Shown: positions 1 to 6,011, counted from the stretch's first letter. The stretch: 7,619 bases of DNA from Nitrospirota bacterium (GCA_016212245.1 JACRGU010000022.1:1-7619); one strand, 5' to 3'. Made by a program: numbers and translations. The notes: generated by a model from the letters alone, not told the origin.

Positions 1-1576
1 CTTCCCATATAGCCGGTAAACCATTAACGATAACATAATAAATCCCTTCTGGTTTTAAAAAGGGCTCATCAAATGTTGCCCTGTCAATTATCTTTTCATG
101 GTCAAAGACGACAACGTCTGCGAATGCACCTTCTTTTATAGTTCCCCTTTTATTTATACCAAATGTTTTTGCAGGAAGCATTGTTATTCTGTGTATGGCT
201 TCACTCATGCTCACCCGTCCATTGTCTCTTACATATCTTCCGAGAAACCTCGGAAAACTCCCGAAGCCTCTCGGATGGGGCCTCCCTTTATGTGTAGGGC
301 CTCCTGTACAGCGTGCGGAACTATCAGTGCCTATCATGGCATATGGAAGTGAAAGAAACCTTCTGAGATTGTCCTCATTCATTGTAGAAAATATCGCACC
401 AACCCTAAGTCTTTCTTCGATAAGGATTTTAAAGAATATATCAACAGGTTCAGAACCTTCATGATGTGCAATGTAAGCGATGCTTTTGCCTTCCATCCAT
501 CTGTTTTTTTCTGAAATGACAGATGATATATAAACTTTGTCCCAGTAATCTCTTGACGGATATGCCTCAAGTAGCTCCCTTTTTATCTTCTCTTGAACCC
601 TTAAACTCTTTAACCTTTTCAACTCTTCTTCTACACCACCTTCATACGCCCAAGACGGCAGTAGTGTATCGAGGTCGGTAGATGCAGCAGTATAAGGGTA
701 TCTATCACAGGTAATCTTTATACCTTCCTTCTGTGCCTCTTCTATCATTGATATAGCACTGTCTATCTTATGCCAGTTCTTCTCGCCACTCGTCTTTATA
801 TGAGAGATATGAACCTTAATCCCTGATTCCTTTCCAATCCTGATTGTCTCAACAATAGATTCTATTAATCTATCTCCTTCACTTCTCATATGGGAAGTAT
901 AGATACTACCCCCCCACCCCCCCCTTACAAAGGGGGGGCGAAGTGGGGGTAAAACCTTACATAACTCGATCAGCTCTTCTGTGTTTGAATATACACCAGG
1001 CGGATAAATCAGTCCTGTTGAAATTCCTATCGCACCTGCATCAATTGTCTCCGTCAGGAGGGCCTGCATCCTTTTTAATTCAATGTCATCCGGTTTTTTA
1101 TCTTTGTAACCAATTACACACGCCCTTATACTGCCGTGGCCTACGAGTGTAGCAAAATTGAGAGCTATGCCTTTTTTTTCGAGGATTTCTAAGTACTCTT
1201 CAAAGGTCACCCACCGCTCTTGTATACCAAGTTCCTTAAGGTCTTCTTCCCTGCGATTCAGTGCCTCACCATAAAACGGGGCAGCAGAAAGACCACAGTT
1301 CCCATTTATTTCAGTTGTTATTCCCTGACATATCTTCCCCTCTGCACGGGGGTCAGCAAGCAGTGAAAATTCAGAATGCGAATGGGTATCTATAAATCCC
1401 GGGGATACAGCCAACCCATAGGCATCTATAACCCTTTTGGACTGCTGACTGCTGACTGCTGACTGCTGACTAATAAAGGCAATCCTATCACCTGAAATAC
1501 CCACATCTGCTTTAAAAGGTTCTGAACCTGTGCCGTCGAAAACAAGACCATTTTTTATCAGTAGATCAATCTTCAT
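1..1576 (-). CDS. N-acyl-D-amino-acid deacylase (D-aminoacylase) family amidohydrolase, 3' end outside the window
   Basis: Hydrolyses N-acyl-D-amino acids to D-amino acid plus carboxylate in characterised family members; the exact substrate here is unknown. The frame is open for 525 codons from ATG at 1576 to the window edge, and an in-frame TAA lies seven codons upstream, so the start is well fixed, although no clear Shine-Dalgarno is visible. Metal-site residues of the family are recognisable: HxH (H65, H67) in PGFIDTHSH, C94 in NGNCG, H229 in TSHMRSEGD, H259 in HISHIK, and D418 in IGTDSS. The C-terminal VNGLPAIW resembles the closing strand of the family, so perhaps only about 20 residues are missing. 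Two in-frame repeat insertions interrupt it: residues 36-46 (SQQSAVSSQQS) and about 209-222 (proline/glycine-rich). It follows the EcfT-like gene on the same strand after 135 bp holding a repeat element. The family is a confident call; the substrate is not. Dihydroorotase-like relatives are the alternative. Confidence 0.85.
   Translation of the reverse strand, partial: MKIDLLIKNGLVFDGTGSEPFKADVGISGDRIAFISQQSAVSSQQSKRVIDAYGLAVSPGFIDTHSHSEFSLLADPRAEGKICQGITTEINGNCGLSAAPFYGEALNRREEDLKELGIQERWVTFEEYLEILEKKGIALNFATLVGHGSIRACVIGYKDKKPDDIELKRMQALLTETIDAGAIGISTGLIYPPGVYSNTEELIELCKVLPPLRPPFVRGGWGGSIYTSHMRSEGDRLIESIVETIRIGKESGIKVHISHIKTSGEKNWHKIDSAISMIEEAQKEGIKITCDRYPYTAASTDLDTLLPSWAYEGGVEEELKRLKSLRVQEKIKRELLEAYPSRDYWDKVYISSVISEKNRWMEGKSIAYIAHHEGSEPVDIFFKILIEERLRVGAIFSTMNEDNLRRFLSLPYAMIGTDSSARCTGGPTHKGRPHPRGFGSFPRFLGRYVRDNGRVSMSEAIHRITMLPAKTFGINKRGTIKEGAFADVVVFDHEKIIDRATFDEPFLKPEGIYYVIVNGLPAIWE
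907..951. repeat. G/C-tract palindromic repeat inserted in frame in the D-aminoacylase gene
   Basis: Imperfect inverted repeat. The left arm has runs of 7 and 8 C split by one A, the loop is TTACAAA, and the right arm has 7 G, then CGAAGT, then 5 G. The arms share TACCCCC...CAC...CCCCCCC. Read on the minus strand it encodes a proline/glycine-rich stretch (LPPLRPPFVRGGWGG) just before the metal-binding H229, where relatives have a few residues followed by GG. The minus-strand G runs could form a G-quadruplex, and the homopolymer tracts are prone to slippage. Confidence 0.75.
1440..1471. repeat. Heptanucleotide tandem repeat inside the D-aminoacylase gene
   Basis: About four and a half perfect copies of the 7-bp unit GACTGCT. 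On the minus strand it is read in frame as SQQSAVSSQQS, placed between the N-terminal strand ending RIAFI and the conserved segment KRVIDA. Family members usually have a short turn there, so this looks like an inserted surface loop of about 10 residues. The unit resembles the GACTGAT-type units in the nrdJ insertion. Confidence 0.85.
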
Positions 1577-1614
1577 ACTATGGTAAACGATTTAAGTAAG
1601 TTGCCATTCTCCAA

Positions 1615-1683
1615 GTCATTCCTGCGGAAGCAGGAATCCAGGTCTTTAGAGCTTTGCTGGATTCCCGCCTGCGCGGGAATGAC
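1615..1683. repeat. Intergenic double-palindrome repeat element (dRS3-like)
   Basis: Two 27-bp arms (1615-1641 and 1657-1683) are inverted repeats matching at 23 of 27 positions around a 15-bp centre. Each arm also holds its own small palindrome: ATTCCTGC-N4-GCAGGAAT on the left and ATTCCC-N8-GGGAAT on the right. The second pattern equals the consensus of neisserial dRS3 repeats. The element begins 39 bp upstream of the D-aminoacylase start and ends 29 bp past the EcfT-like stop codon. It could fold in mRNA as one long hairpin or two small ones. No T-run follows, so a classical terminator is not supported. A plus-strand frame across it (1580-1783) is read-through of the repeat and not a gene. 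Confidence 0.88.
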
Positions 1684-1711
1684 AAACTCTTCTGCTTATG
1701 TCATGTTATTT

Positions 1712-2329
1712 CTATCGTTCACGATAATTGTTCTCTTTATTGTCAAAAAAACTCTCCGGCGATTGTATGCTCTTCACAAATAATGGCATCAAAAACATTG
1801 AAATAACCCTCGCACGGCCCCAGAAACCTTTTATATTACCTTCTTTCATCCGCTCTCTGTAAGTATCAGCTATCTGGTCTTTGAGTCTTGGAAGGGCTTT
1901 CATGGTAAGACCCATTGTGGAGAAAAACTCAACAACAGGTATGCCTAAACGCTCAAGAGGGATTAAGATTTTTCCAAAGGCACCTACAAGTAATTCTATC
2001 TGTGTCGTGGCAGTAAGTATCTTTGCACCAGCAATCATAAAAAACACTCTCATCGTTCTGATAGATGCTATATTGAACCCTTCCTCTGTGATAACAAAAG
2101 GCCCTGTACTGTAAAGGATTCTTCCGTGCTGAAATAATACATTGCTGATGAAGGTAAATAAAAGAAAAAGGCTTATCGGAATCCAGCCACTCCTCAGAGA
2201 TTTAAAAGGTATCCGAAGGAGGAATATCGAGATTGCGACAAATATAAACAGATAAACAGTAATGTCTTTTATAAGGAAAAGACAGACAATAAAGGCTATA
2301 TATGAGATAATTTTAATCTCTGGGGACAA
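1712..2329 (-). CDS. EcfT/CbiQ-like transmembrane protein (energy-coupling factor transporter T family)
   Basis: Predicted inner-membrane protein of 205 residues. EcfT proteins link a substrate-binding S subunit to the ATPases of vitamin or metal importers. Hydrophobic segments are visible at about residues 6-20, 22-39, 49-65, 88-107 and 173-188. Between them lies an amphipathic part (ERLGIPVVEFFSTMGLTMKALPRLKDQ cut at 120-152) typical of the cytoplasmic coupling region. The start is TTG at 2329, eight bases after the amidase stop, with a weak AGG seven bases upstream; a CTG one codon earlier is possible. The two Ala-Arg-Gly-type motifs that contact the ATPases are not recognisable: the equivalents read YRERMKEG and a short tail SPESFFDNKENNYRER. 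No ATPase or S-component gene is in the window, so the substrate is unknown. The gene may be divergent or C-terminally eroded; a repeat lies 29 bp beyond its stop. Confidence 0.7.
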   Translation of the reverse strand: MSPEIKIISYIAFIVCLFLIKDITVYLFIFVAISIFLLRIPFKSLRSGWIPISLFLLFTFISNVLFQHGRILYSTGPFVITEEGFNIASIRTMRVFFMIAGAKILTATTQIELLVGAFGKILIPLERLGIPVVEFFSTMGLTMKALPRLKDQIADTYRERMKEGNIKGFWGRARVISMFLMPLFVKSIQSPESFFDNKENNYRER

Positions 2330-2337
2330 CAGGTTAC

Positions 2338-3495
2338 CTATAGCCCTGCAACTTTCTGTGTTGCCGGGGTAGAAGTCACATATGTATTCAGCCCTGCAGC
2401 GATTGCCTTTGCAATCTGTAGCCTGTAAGAATCGTTTGAAAGCAACTTCTCCTCTTCAGGATTACTTATAAACGAGACTTCAACAAGGATTGAGGGCATC
2501 TTAGCACCAAAAAGAACATAAAAGAGAGCCTGCTTTACACCGAGATCTAATATATTTTTATAATCACTGTTCAGAGTTGACACAATGGATTTCTGAATAT
2601 AATGGGCAAGCTTGATAGATTCATCTCGTTTATTTTCCCTCCTGAGGTCACTCAGTATTATGTCAAGGTCACTTTTATATTTCTCCATCTGTTCCTTCAT
2701 CCTCTTAAGAGATATTGCATTCTCCCTTGCAGCAACCCTCATGGCCTCTTCGTCGTTTGTCCAGTTAAGCAGATAAGTCTCGACCCCTCTTGCCTTTCTT
2801 CTCGGACTCGCATTGGCATGTATTGATACAAATAGGTCTGCACTTTTGTTGTTTGCTATAACTGTTCTTTCTTCGAGGGGGATGAATATGTCTGTTTCTC
2901 TTGTGAGAAAGACCTCATTAGCTGGATCGGTCAGAAGGATTTCCTTCAGTTTCAGGGCTATGTCAAGCACAACGTTCTTTTCATAAAGCCCTCGCGGTCC
3001 TATTGCACCAGGATCATGGCCCCCATGCCCTGCGTCAATAACAATCCTCCTTTTAGTTATAGTCGCTTCTGGTTTCTTCATCTTCTTCTCTGTTCCATAG
3101 ACATCAATAACAAGTCTTGCAGGATTATCGAGGACAAAGGCACTAAAATCTACAATCTTTTCGAGGTCAAGGACAACCCTTACTATATCAGGTTTAAACT
3201 GGCCTGCCCTAACTGTTTTCAATATCCCATCTCCGACAGGAAGGCTGGTCTTTATCTCCTTTGTTATTATGGTATTCATCAAGTCAAAATAAAGCCTATC
3301 AGGATTTGATATGCGGTTCTTTGAAAACTCAACAGGTTCTGAGAGGTCAACTACAACCCTCGTGTAATCGGGGGATGACCAGTAGCGAATGCCCTTAACA
3401 TCTATTTTGCTGGAGGCTACTGAAAATAAAGGGGAGAAGAACAGAAAAATTAGAGATAAAATAGTGATGTATTGTTGACTAAACAGCTTGGACAG
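2338..3495 (-). CDS. N-acetylmuramoyl-L-alanine amidase with AMIN domain, exported
   Basis: Zinc amidase that cleaves the bond between N-acetylmuramic acid and L-alanine in peptidoglycan, acting in the periplasm in cell separation or wall turnover. I extend the start to CTG at 3495, giving 385 residues. Only this includes the signal peptide (about residues 1-25, SKLF then a hydrophobic run ending PLFSVASS) and the whole AMIN targeting domain (about 30-135). No ATG, GTG or TTG exists between the in-frame TAA at 3501-3499 and TTG at 3282. GGAG at 3506-3503 lies seven bases before the CTG. The Amidase_3 domain follows: VIDAGHGGHDPGA (H157), E172 in GLYEKN, VSIHANAS (H226) and the catalytic E339 in ILVEVSFISNPEE. 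These are the expected zinc ligands and glutamate. The first 17 bases overlap the NifU-like gene, which suggests translational coupling. The next gene starts eight bases after the stop. Family and export are confident; the exact start codon is inferred. Confidence 0.93.
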   Translation of the reverse strand: MSKLFSQQYITILSLIFLFFSPLFSVASSKIDVKGIRYWSSPDYTRVVVDLSEPVEFSKNRISNPDRLYFDLMNTIITKEIKTSLPVGDGILKTVRAGQFKPDIVRVVLDLEKIVDFSAFVLDNPARLVIDVYGTEKKMKKPEATITKRRIVIDAGHGGHDPGAIGPRGLYEKNVVLDIALKLKEILLTDPANEVFLTRETDIFIPLEERTVIANNKSADLFVSIHANASPRRKARGVETYLLNWTNDEEAMRVAARENAISLKRMKEQMEKYKSDLDIILSDLRRENKRDESIKLAHYIQKSIVSTLNSDYKNILDLGVKQALFYVLFGAKMPSILVEVSFISNPEEEKLLSNDSYRLQIAKAIAAGLNTYVTSTPATQKVAGL

Positions 3496-3700
3496 CGCTT
3501 ATCTCCGGTATCTCTCTCTTTAAGTTTGTCTCAACCCAGTTTTTCAGTGTAAGGGTTGACATCGGGCATGTACCACATGCACCCTTAAGCCTCACATAAA
3601 CAACGCTGCCCTTTATATCAACAAGTTCTATATCTCCGCCCTCTGACCTGAGGCCAATCCTTACCTTTGCAAGAACCTCTTCAACCTTTTCCTTAAGCAT
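3479..3700 (-). CDS. NifU C-terminal-domain (Nfu-type) iron-sulfur cluster protein
   Basis: Small cytoplasmic protein of 73 residues consisting only of the NifU C-terminal domain. Proteins of this type carry a 4Fe-4S cluster between subunits and pass it to target enzymes. Diagnostic features are the pattern LRSEGGDIELVDI (17-29) and the cluster-binding CxxC, C42 and C45, in GACGTCPMS. The length is normal for stand-alone Nfu domains. The start is secured by a strong AGGAGG at 3710-3705, four bases before ATG. It heads the minus-strand operon, and its 3' end overlaps the likely start of the amidase by 17 bases. Its co-transcription with cell-wall genes is probably incidental. Confidence 0.93.
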   Translation of the reverse strand: MLKEKVEEVLAKVRIGLRSEGGDIELVDIKGSVVYVRLKGACGTCPMSTLTLKNWVETNLKREIPEISAVQAV

Positions 3701-3712
3701 AAACCCTCCTCT

Positions 3713-3757
3713 TTTGCATTTTTTACTATATTATTATACTCTAATTTTCAATGCAAA
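3713..3757. promoter_or_regulatory. Candidate operator: separated 8-bp inverted repeat between nfu and arsC
   Basis: Perfect inverted repeat TTTGCATT (3713-3720) and AATGCAAA (3750-3757), separated by 29 bases. It brackets the nfu -10 box, and its right arm lies in the arsC promoter spacer. The symmetry suits a dimeric or looping regulator acting on both divergent genes. No regulator is encoded in the window, and in AT-rich DNA an 8-bp match can arise by chance. Confidence 0.3.
3733..3738 (-). promoter_or_regulatory. Predicted -10 box for the nfu-amidase operon
   Basis: A perfect TATAAT on the minus strand (3738 to 3733) lies 32 bases upstream of the nfu ATG and leaves room for the AGGAGG ribosome-binding site in the leader. 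The -35 is weak: a GTGATT-like hexamer about 17 bases upstream shares only the TGA core. The region overlaps the divergent arsC promoter. Confidence 0.5.
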
Positions 3758-3765
3758 TCACTCGT

Positions 3766-3771
3766 TATAAT
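3766..3771 (+). promoter_or_regulatory. Predicted arsC -10 box, leaderless layout
   Basis: A perfect TATAAT ends five bases before the arsC ATG, so transcription would start at or next to the start codon. No Shine-Dalgarno sequence is present, consistent with a leaderless mRNA. A weak -35 candidate TTTTCA lies at 3745-3750 with a short 15-base spacer. Confidence 0.5.
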
Positions 3772-3776
3772 TTCCA

Positions 3777-4193
3777 ATGAAAAAGGTTATGTTTCTATGC
3801 ACTGCCAACTCCTGCCGGAGCCAGATGGCAGAGGGTTTTGCAAAAGAATTCGGTAAGGGACTGATAGAAGTCCACAGTGCCGGCCTTATGGCTGCTGGTG
3901 TTCATAAAAGGGCAATTGCAGTAATGAAGGAGATTGGCATAGATATTTCAGAGCAGAAATCTAAAAGCATTGATTTATACCTGCTCGGACAGATGGATAT
4001 TATTATCACCCTCTGTGAAAATGCTGAAGTAGCATGTCCCACAACACCATCCGGAATAAAACGCATCCACTGGCCCATCAAAGACCCTGTAGGGACAATA
4101 GGAACAGAGGAAGATATAATGAGAGAATTCAGAAGGGCAAGGGATGAGATAAAGGAGAAGGTTCAAGATTTAATAGAGGAGATTGCTGCCTAA
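3777..4193 (+). CDS. arsC: Arsenate reductase, thioredoxin-coupled low-molecular-weight phosphatase type
   Basis: Reduces arsenate to arsenite in the cytoplasm using a three-cysteine relay and thioredoxin. The 138-residue protein has the P-loop CTANSCRS (C8, C13, R14), the resolving pair C80 and C87 in ITLCENAEVACP, and the DP pair at D103-P104. The cysteine spacing C8/C80/C87 matches, two residues earlier, the C10/C82/C89 relay of the S. aureus plasmid pI258 enzyme, so all catalytic thiols are present. The start ATG at 3777 lacks a ribosome-binding site and sits just behind a TATAAT box. No arsR, arsB/acr3 or arsM is beside it, so this is an orphan arsC whose efflux partner must be elsewhere. 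Its stop overlaps the nrdJ stop tail-to-tail by four bases. A related low-molecular-weight protein tyrosine phosphatase is unlikely given the C80/C87 pair. Confidence 0.93.
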   Translation: MKKVMFLCTANSCRSQMAEGFAKEFGKGLIEVHSAGLMAAGVHKRAIAVMKEIGIDISEQKSKSIDLYLLGQMDIIITLCENAEVACPTTPSGIKRIHWPIKDPVGTIGTEEDIMREFRRARDEIKEKVQDLIEEIAA

Positions 4194-5950
4194 TCGGTAT
4201 CTGTAAACCTTACTAAAGTGCCCTTCTTGGCAGTTCCATACCTGAAGACTGTGATTCCTTTACAGCCTTTTTCATATGCAAGCAGGAATGCCTTTGCAAC
4301 ATCCTCTTTCCTTGATCTATAAGGCATATTGATAGTCTTTGATACTGCATTATCAGTAAATTCCTGAAAACATGCCTGCATCTCTATATGGTCTTCAGGC
4401 GGGATTTCATGTGCTGTTTTAAAGAGCCTCCTTATCTCTCTAGGGACCTCTTTAATCCCTCTCAGATAACCTTTTGCTATGACCTTCTTTCTTAATTCCT
4501 CACTGTAGAAGTCTCTGTTTTTAGCTATCTCGAAAAAGTACTTGTTAATCTCATAAAACTCTGTGTCCAGTATAAGCCTTTTGTACGCGATGGCAAAGAT
4601 GGGCTCTATGCCACTTGAGCAATCCGCAATAACTGAAAGTGTGCCTGTGGGCGCTATGGTAGTCGTTGTTGCATTCCTAACATGTGGCATCACAGGTGCA
4701 TCATAAACAGCGCCTTTAAAATTAGGGAAGATTCCCCTACTTTCTGCAAGCTCGATAGACGCCTGCCTTGCTGTGTCCCTTATAAATTTCATCAAATTTT
4801 TTGCGAGCCTGAATGCTTTTTTATGGTTATAGGGGATACCGAGGAGTATTAACATGTCAGCCCATCCCATAACACCAAGGCCTATCTTTCTGTTACCCTT
4901 ATGCATCTCCTCTATCGCAGGAATTGGATATTTATTCACATCTATGGAATTGTCGAGGAACCTCACGGCAATTTTGATATCTCTGGACAAAGAATCCCAA
5001 TCAATTTGTTCATTGGTCATTGGCCATTGGTCACTGGTTTTCACTATTGACTGATGACTATTGACCGATGACTGTTTTACATATTTCGACAGATTTATTG
5101 AGCCTAAAACGCATGCCTCATATGGAAGCAGGGGTTGCTCCCCACACGGATTAGTGGACTCAATGGTTCCAATATGTGGTGTCGGATTTGCCCTGTTAAT
5201 CCTGTCTATAAAGACAATGCCGGGGTCGCCTGTCTCCCATGCACTTTCGACCAGCGCATCAAATACAATCTTTGCCTTCAGTCTGCTCACTACGGCCTTA
5301 CTTCGTGGATTGATAAGCTCATACTCTTCATCATTCTTGAGTGTATACATAAATGTGTCTGTCACTGCTACAGAGATATTGAAGTTTGTAAGTTCTCCCT
5401 CTGATCTCTTAATTTTTATAAAATCAAGGATATCAGGATGGTCAATGCGCAGTATTCCCATATTTGCCCCTCGCCTCGCCCCACCCTGCTTTATCACCTC
5501 TGTTGCAGTGTTGTAAATCCGCATAAACGATACAGGGCCGCTTGCTATACCACCTGTTGAGCGTACAATATCAGCCTTTGGCCTGAGTCTCGAAAAAGAA
5601 AATCCTGTGCCCCCGCCACTCTGAAGGATTAATGCAGCATTTTTCAGGGTGTCAAATATAGAGTTCATTGAATCGTCCACAGGAAGCACAAAACATGCAG
5701 CAAGCTGACCCATATCTTTTCCTGCATTCATAAGTGTCGGAGAATTAGGGAGAAATTTAAGGGTTGACATAAGCTCATAGAACTTCTCTCCCCATTCGTC
5801 AGGGCTACTGCCATACTGACTCTCTGCAGAGGCAATGGCTTTCGCAACCCTCCTAAACATCTCCTCAGGGGTCTCTATGACCTTCCCTGCCTCATCTCTG
5901 AGGAGATATCTATGCTGAAGCACCTTCAGGGCATTTTCAGTGAGGTTCAT
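4190..5950 (-). CDS. nrdJ: Adenosylcobalamin-dependent (class II) ribonucleotide reductase
   Basis: Converts ribonucleotides to deoxyribonucleotides using a radical generated from adenosylcobalamin, so it works with or without oxygen. The 586-residue protein starts directly in the catalytic barrel with no ATP-cone. Visible motifs are FLPNSPTLMNAG (66-77), C86 in LAACFVLP, SGGGTGFSFSRLRP (111-124), the active-site NPCGE (N267, C269, E271), C280 in YEACVLGSINL, and ATTTTIAPTGT (427-437) for phosphate binding. C86 and C280 correspond to the redox pair and C269 to the radical cysteine. Residues about 292-315 are an extra segment encoded by repeat DNA, between SKYV and IDWDSL, which are contiguous or nearly so in relatives. 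The protein stops soon after KGITVFRYG and lacks the C-terminal cysteine tail used for re-reduction by thioredoxin. ATG at 5950 has no Shine-Dalgarno but has a close extended -10 box. Family call is very confident. Confidence 0.96.
   Translation of the reverse strand: MNLTENALKVLQHRYLLRDEAGKVIETPEEMFRRVAKAIASAESQYGSSPDEWGEKFYELMSTLKFLPNSPTLMNAGKDMGQLAACFVLPVDDSMNSIFDTLKNAALILQSGGGTGFSFSRLRPKADIVRSTGGIASGPVSFMRIYNTATEVIKQGGARRGANMGILRIDHPDILDFIKIKRSEGELTNFNISVAVTDTFMYTLKNDEEYELINPRSKAVVSRLKAKIVFDALVESAWETGDPGIVFIDRINRANPTPHIGTIESTNPCGEQPLLPYEACVLGSINLSKYVKQSSVNSHQSIVKTSDQWPMTNEQIDWDSLSRDIKIAVRFLDNSIDVNKYPIPAIEEMHKGNRKIGLGVMGWADMLILLGIPYNHKKAFRLAKNLMKFIRDTARQASIELAESRGIFPNFKGAVYDAPVMPHVRNATTTTIAPTGTLSVIADCSSGIEPIFAIAYKRLILDTEFYEINKYFFEIAKNRDFYSEELRKKVIAKGYLRGIKEVPREIRRLFKTAHEIPPEDHIEMQACFQEFTDNAVSKTINMPYRSRKEDVAKAFLLAYEKGCKGITVFRYGTAKKGTLVRFTDTD
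5011..5076. repeat. 66-bp heptanucleotide repeat insertion inside nrdJ
   Basis: Two abutting arrays with a 7-bp period: four CATTGGT-like units (5011-5038), a TTT spacer, then five GACTGAT-like units (5042-5076). The total is 66 bp, exactly 22 codons, so the nrdJ frame is kept. The encoded segment begins KQSSVNSHQSIV and ends near MTNEQ. It falls in a loop after the C280 motif, where other class II enzymes have only a few residues before the next helix. The GACTGAT units resemble the GACTGCT units of the D-aminoacylase repeat. Confidence 0.88.
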
Positions 5951-5956
5951 GAAATC

Positions 5957-5965
5957 ATTATATCA
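5957..5965 (-). promoter_or_regulatory. Predicted extended -10 promoter of nrdJ, leaderless layout
   Basis: On the minus strand TGATATAAT (5965 to 5957) is an extended -10 (TGn plus TATAAT) and ends six bases before the nrdJ ATG. There is no Shine-Dalgarno and no space for a leader, so a leaderless transcript and the absence of a cobalamin riboswitch are inferred. No good -35 is visible, as expected for extended -10 promoters. Confidence 0.5.
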
Positions 5966-6011
5966 AAAAGTAAAACCAACTTTCCTATCTCTACATTCTG
6001 GGTTTTTTTCT

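Noticed and set aside
580..640. Degenerate 8-bp-period tract in the D-aminoacylase (AGAGTTTA-like units)
   Set aside because: The encoded helix (EELKRLKSLRVQEKIKREL) fits the normal length and pattern of the family here, so an insertion is not supported.
1440..1471. CRISPR array
   Set aside because: The repeats are 7 bp with no spacers and lie within coding sequence; these are simple tandem repeats.
1615..1683. Rho-independent terminator of the minus-strand operon
   Set aside because: The hairpin is strong but no T-run follows on the minus strand, and another same-strand gene begins 39 bp later.
1580..1783. Plus-strand 67-codon open frame
   Set aside because: It reads through the double-palindrome repeat (FLRKQESRS...IPACAGMT), a peptide pattern produced by this repeat type, and it overlaps the EcfT-like tail on the other strand. 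No ribosome-binding site or homology is evident.
3016..3309. Plus-strand 97-codon open frame opposite the amidase
   Set aside because: Shadow of the AMIN and zinc-site coding region, with no independent support.
5061..5516. Plus-strand 151-codon open frame opposite nrdJ
   Set aside because: It is antisense to strongly conserved nrdJ motifs including NPCGE, has no ribosome-binding site, and its composition is explained by the other strand.
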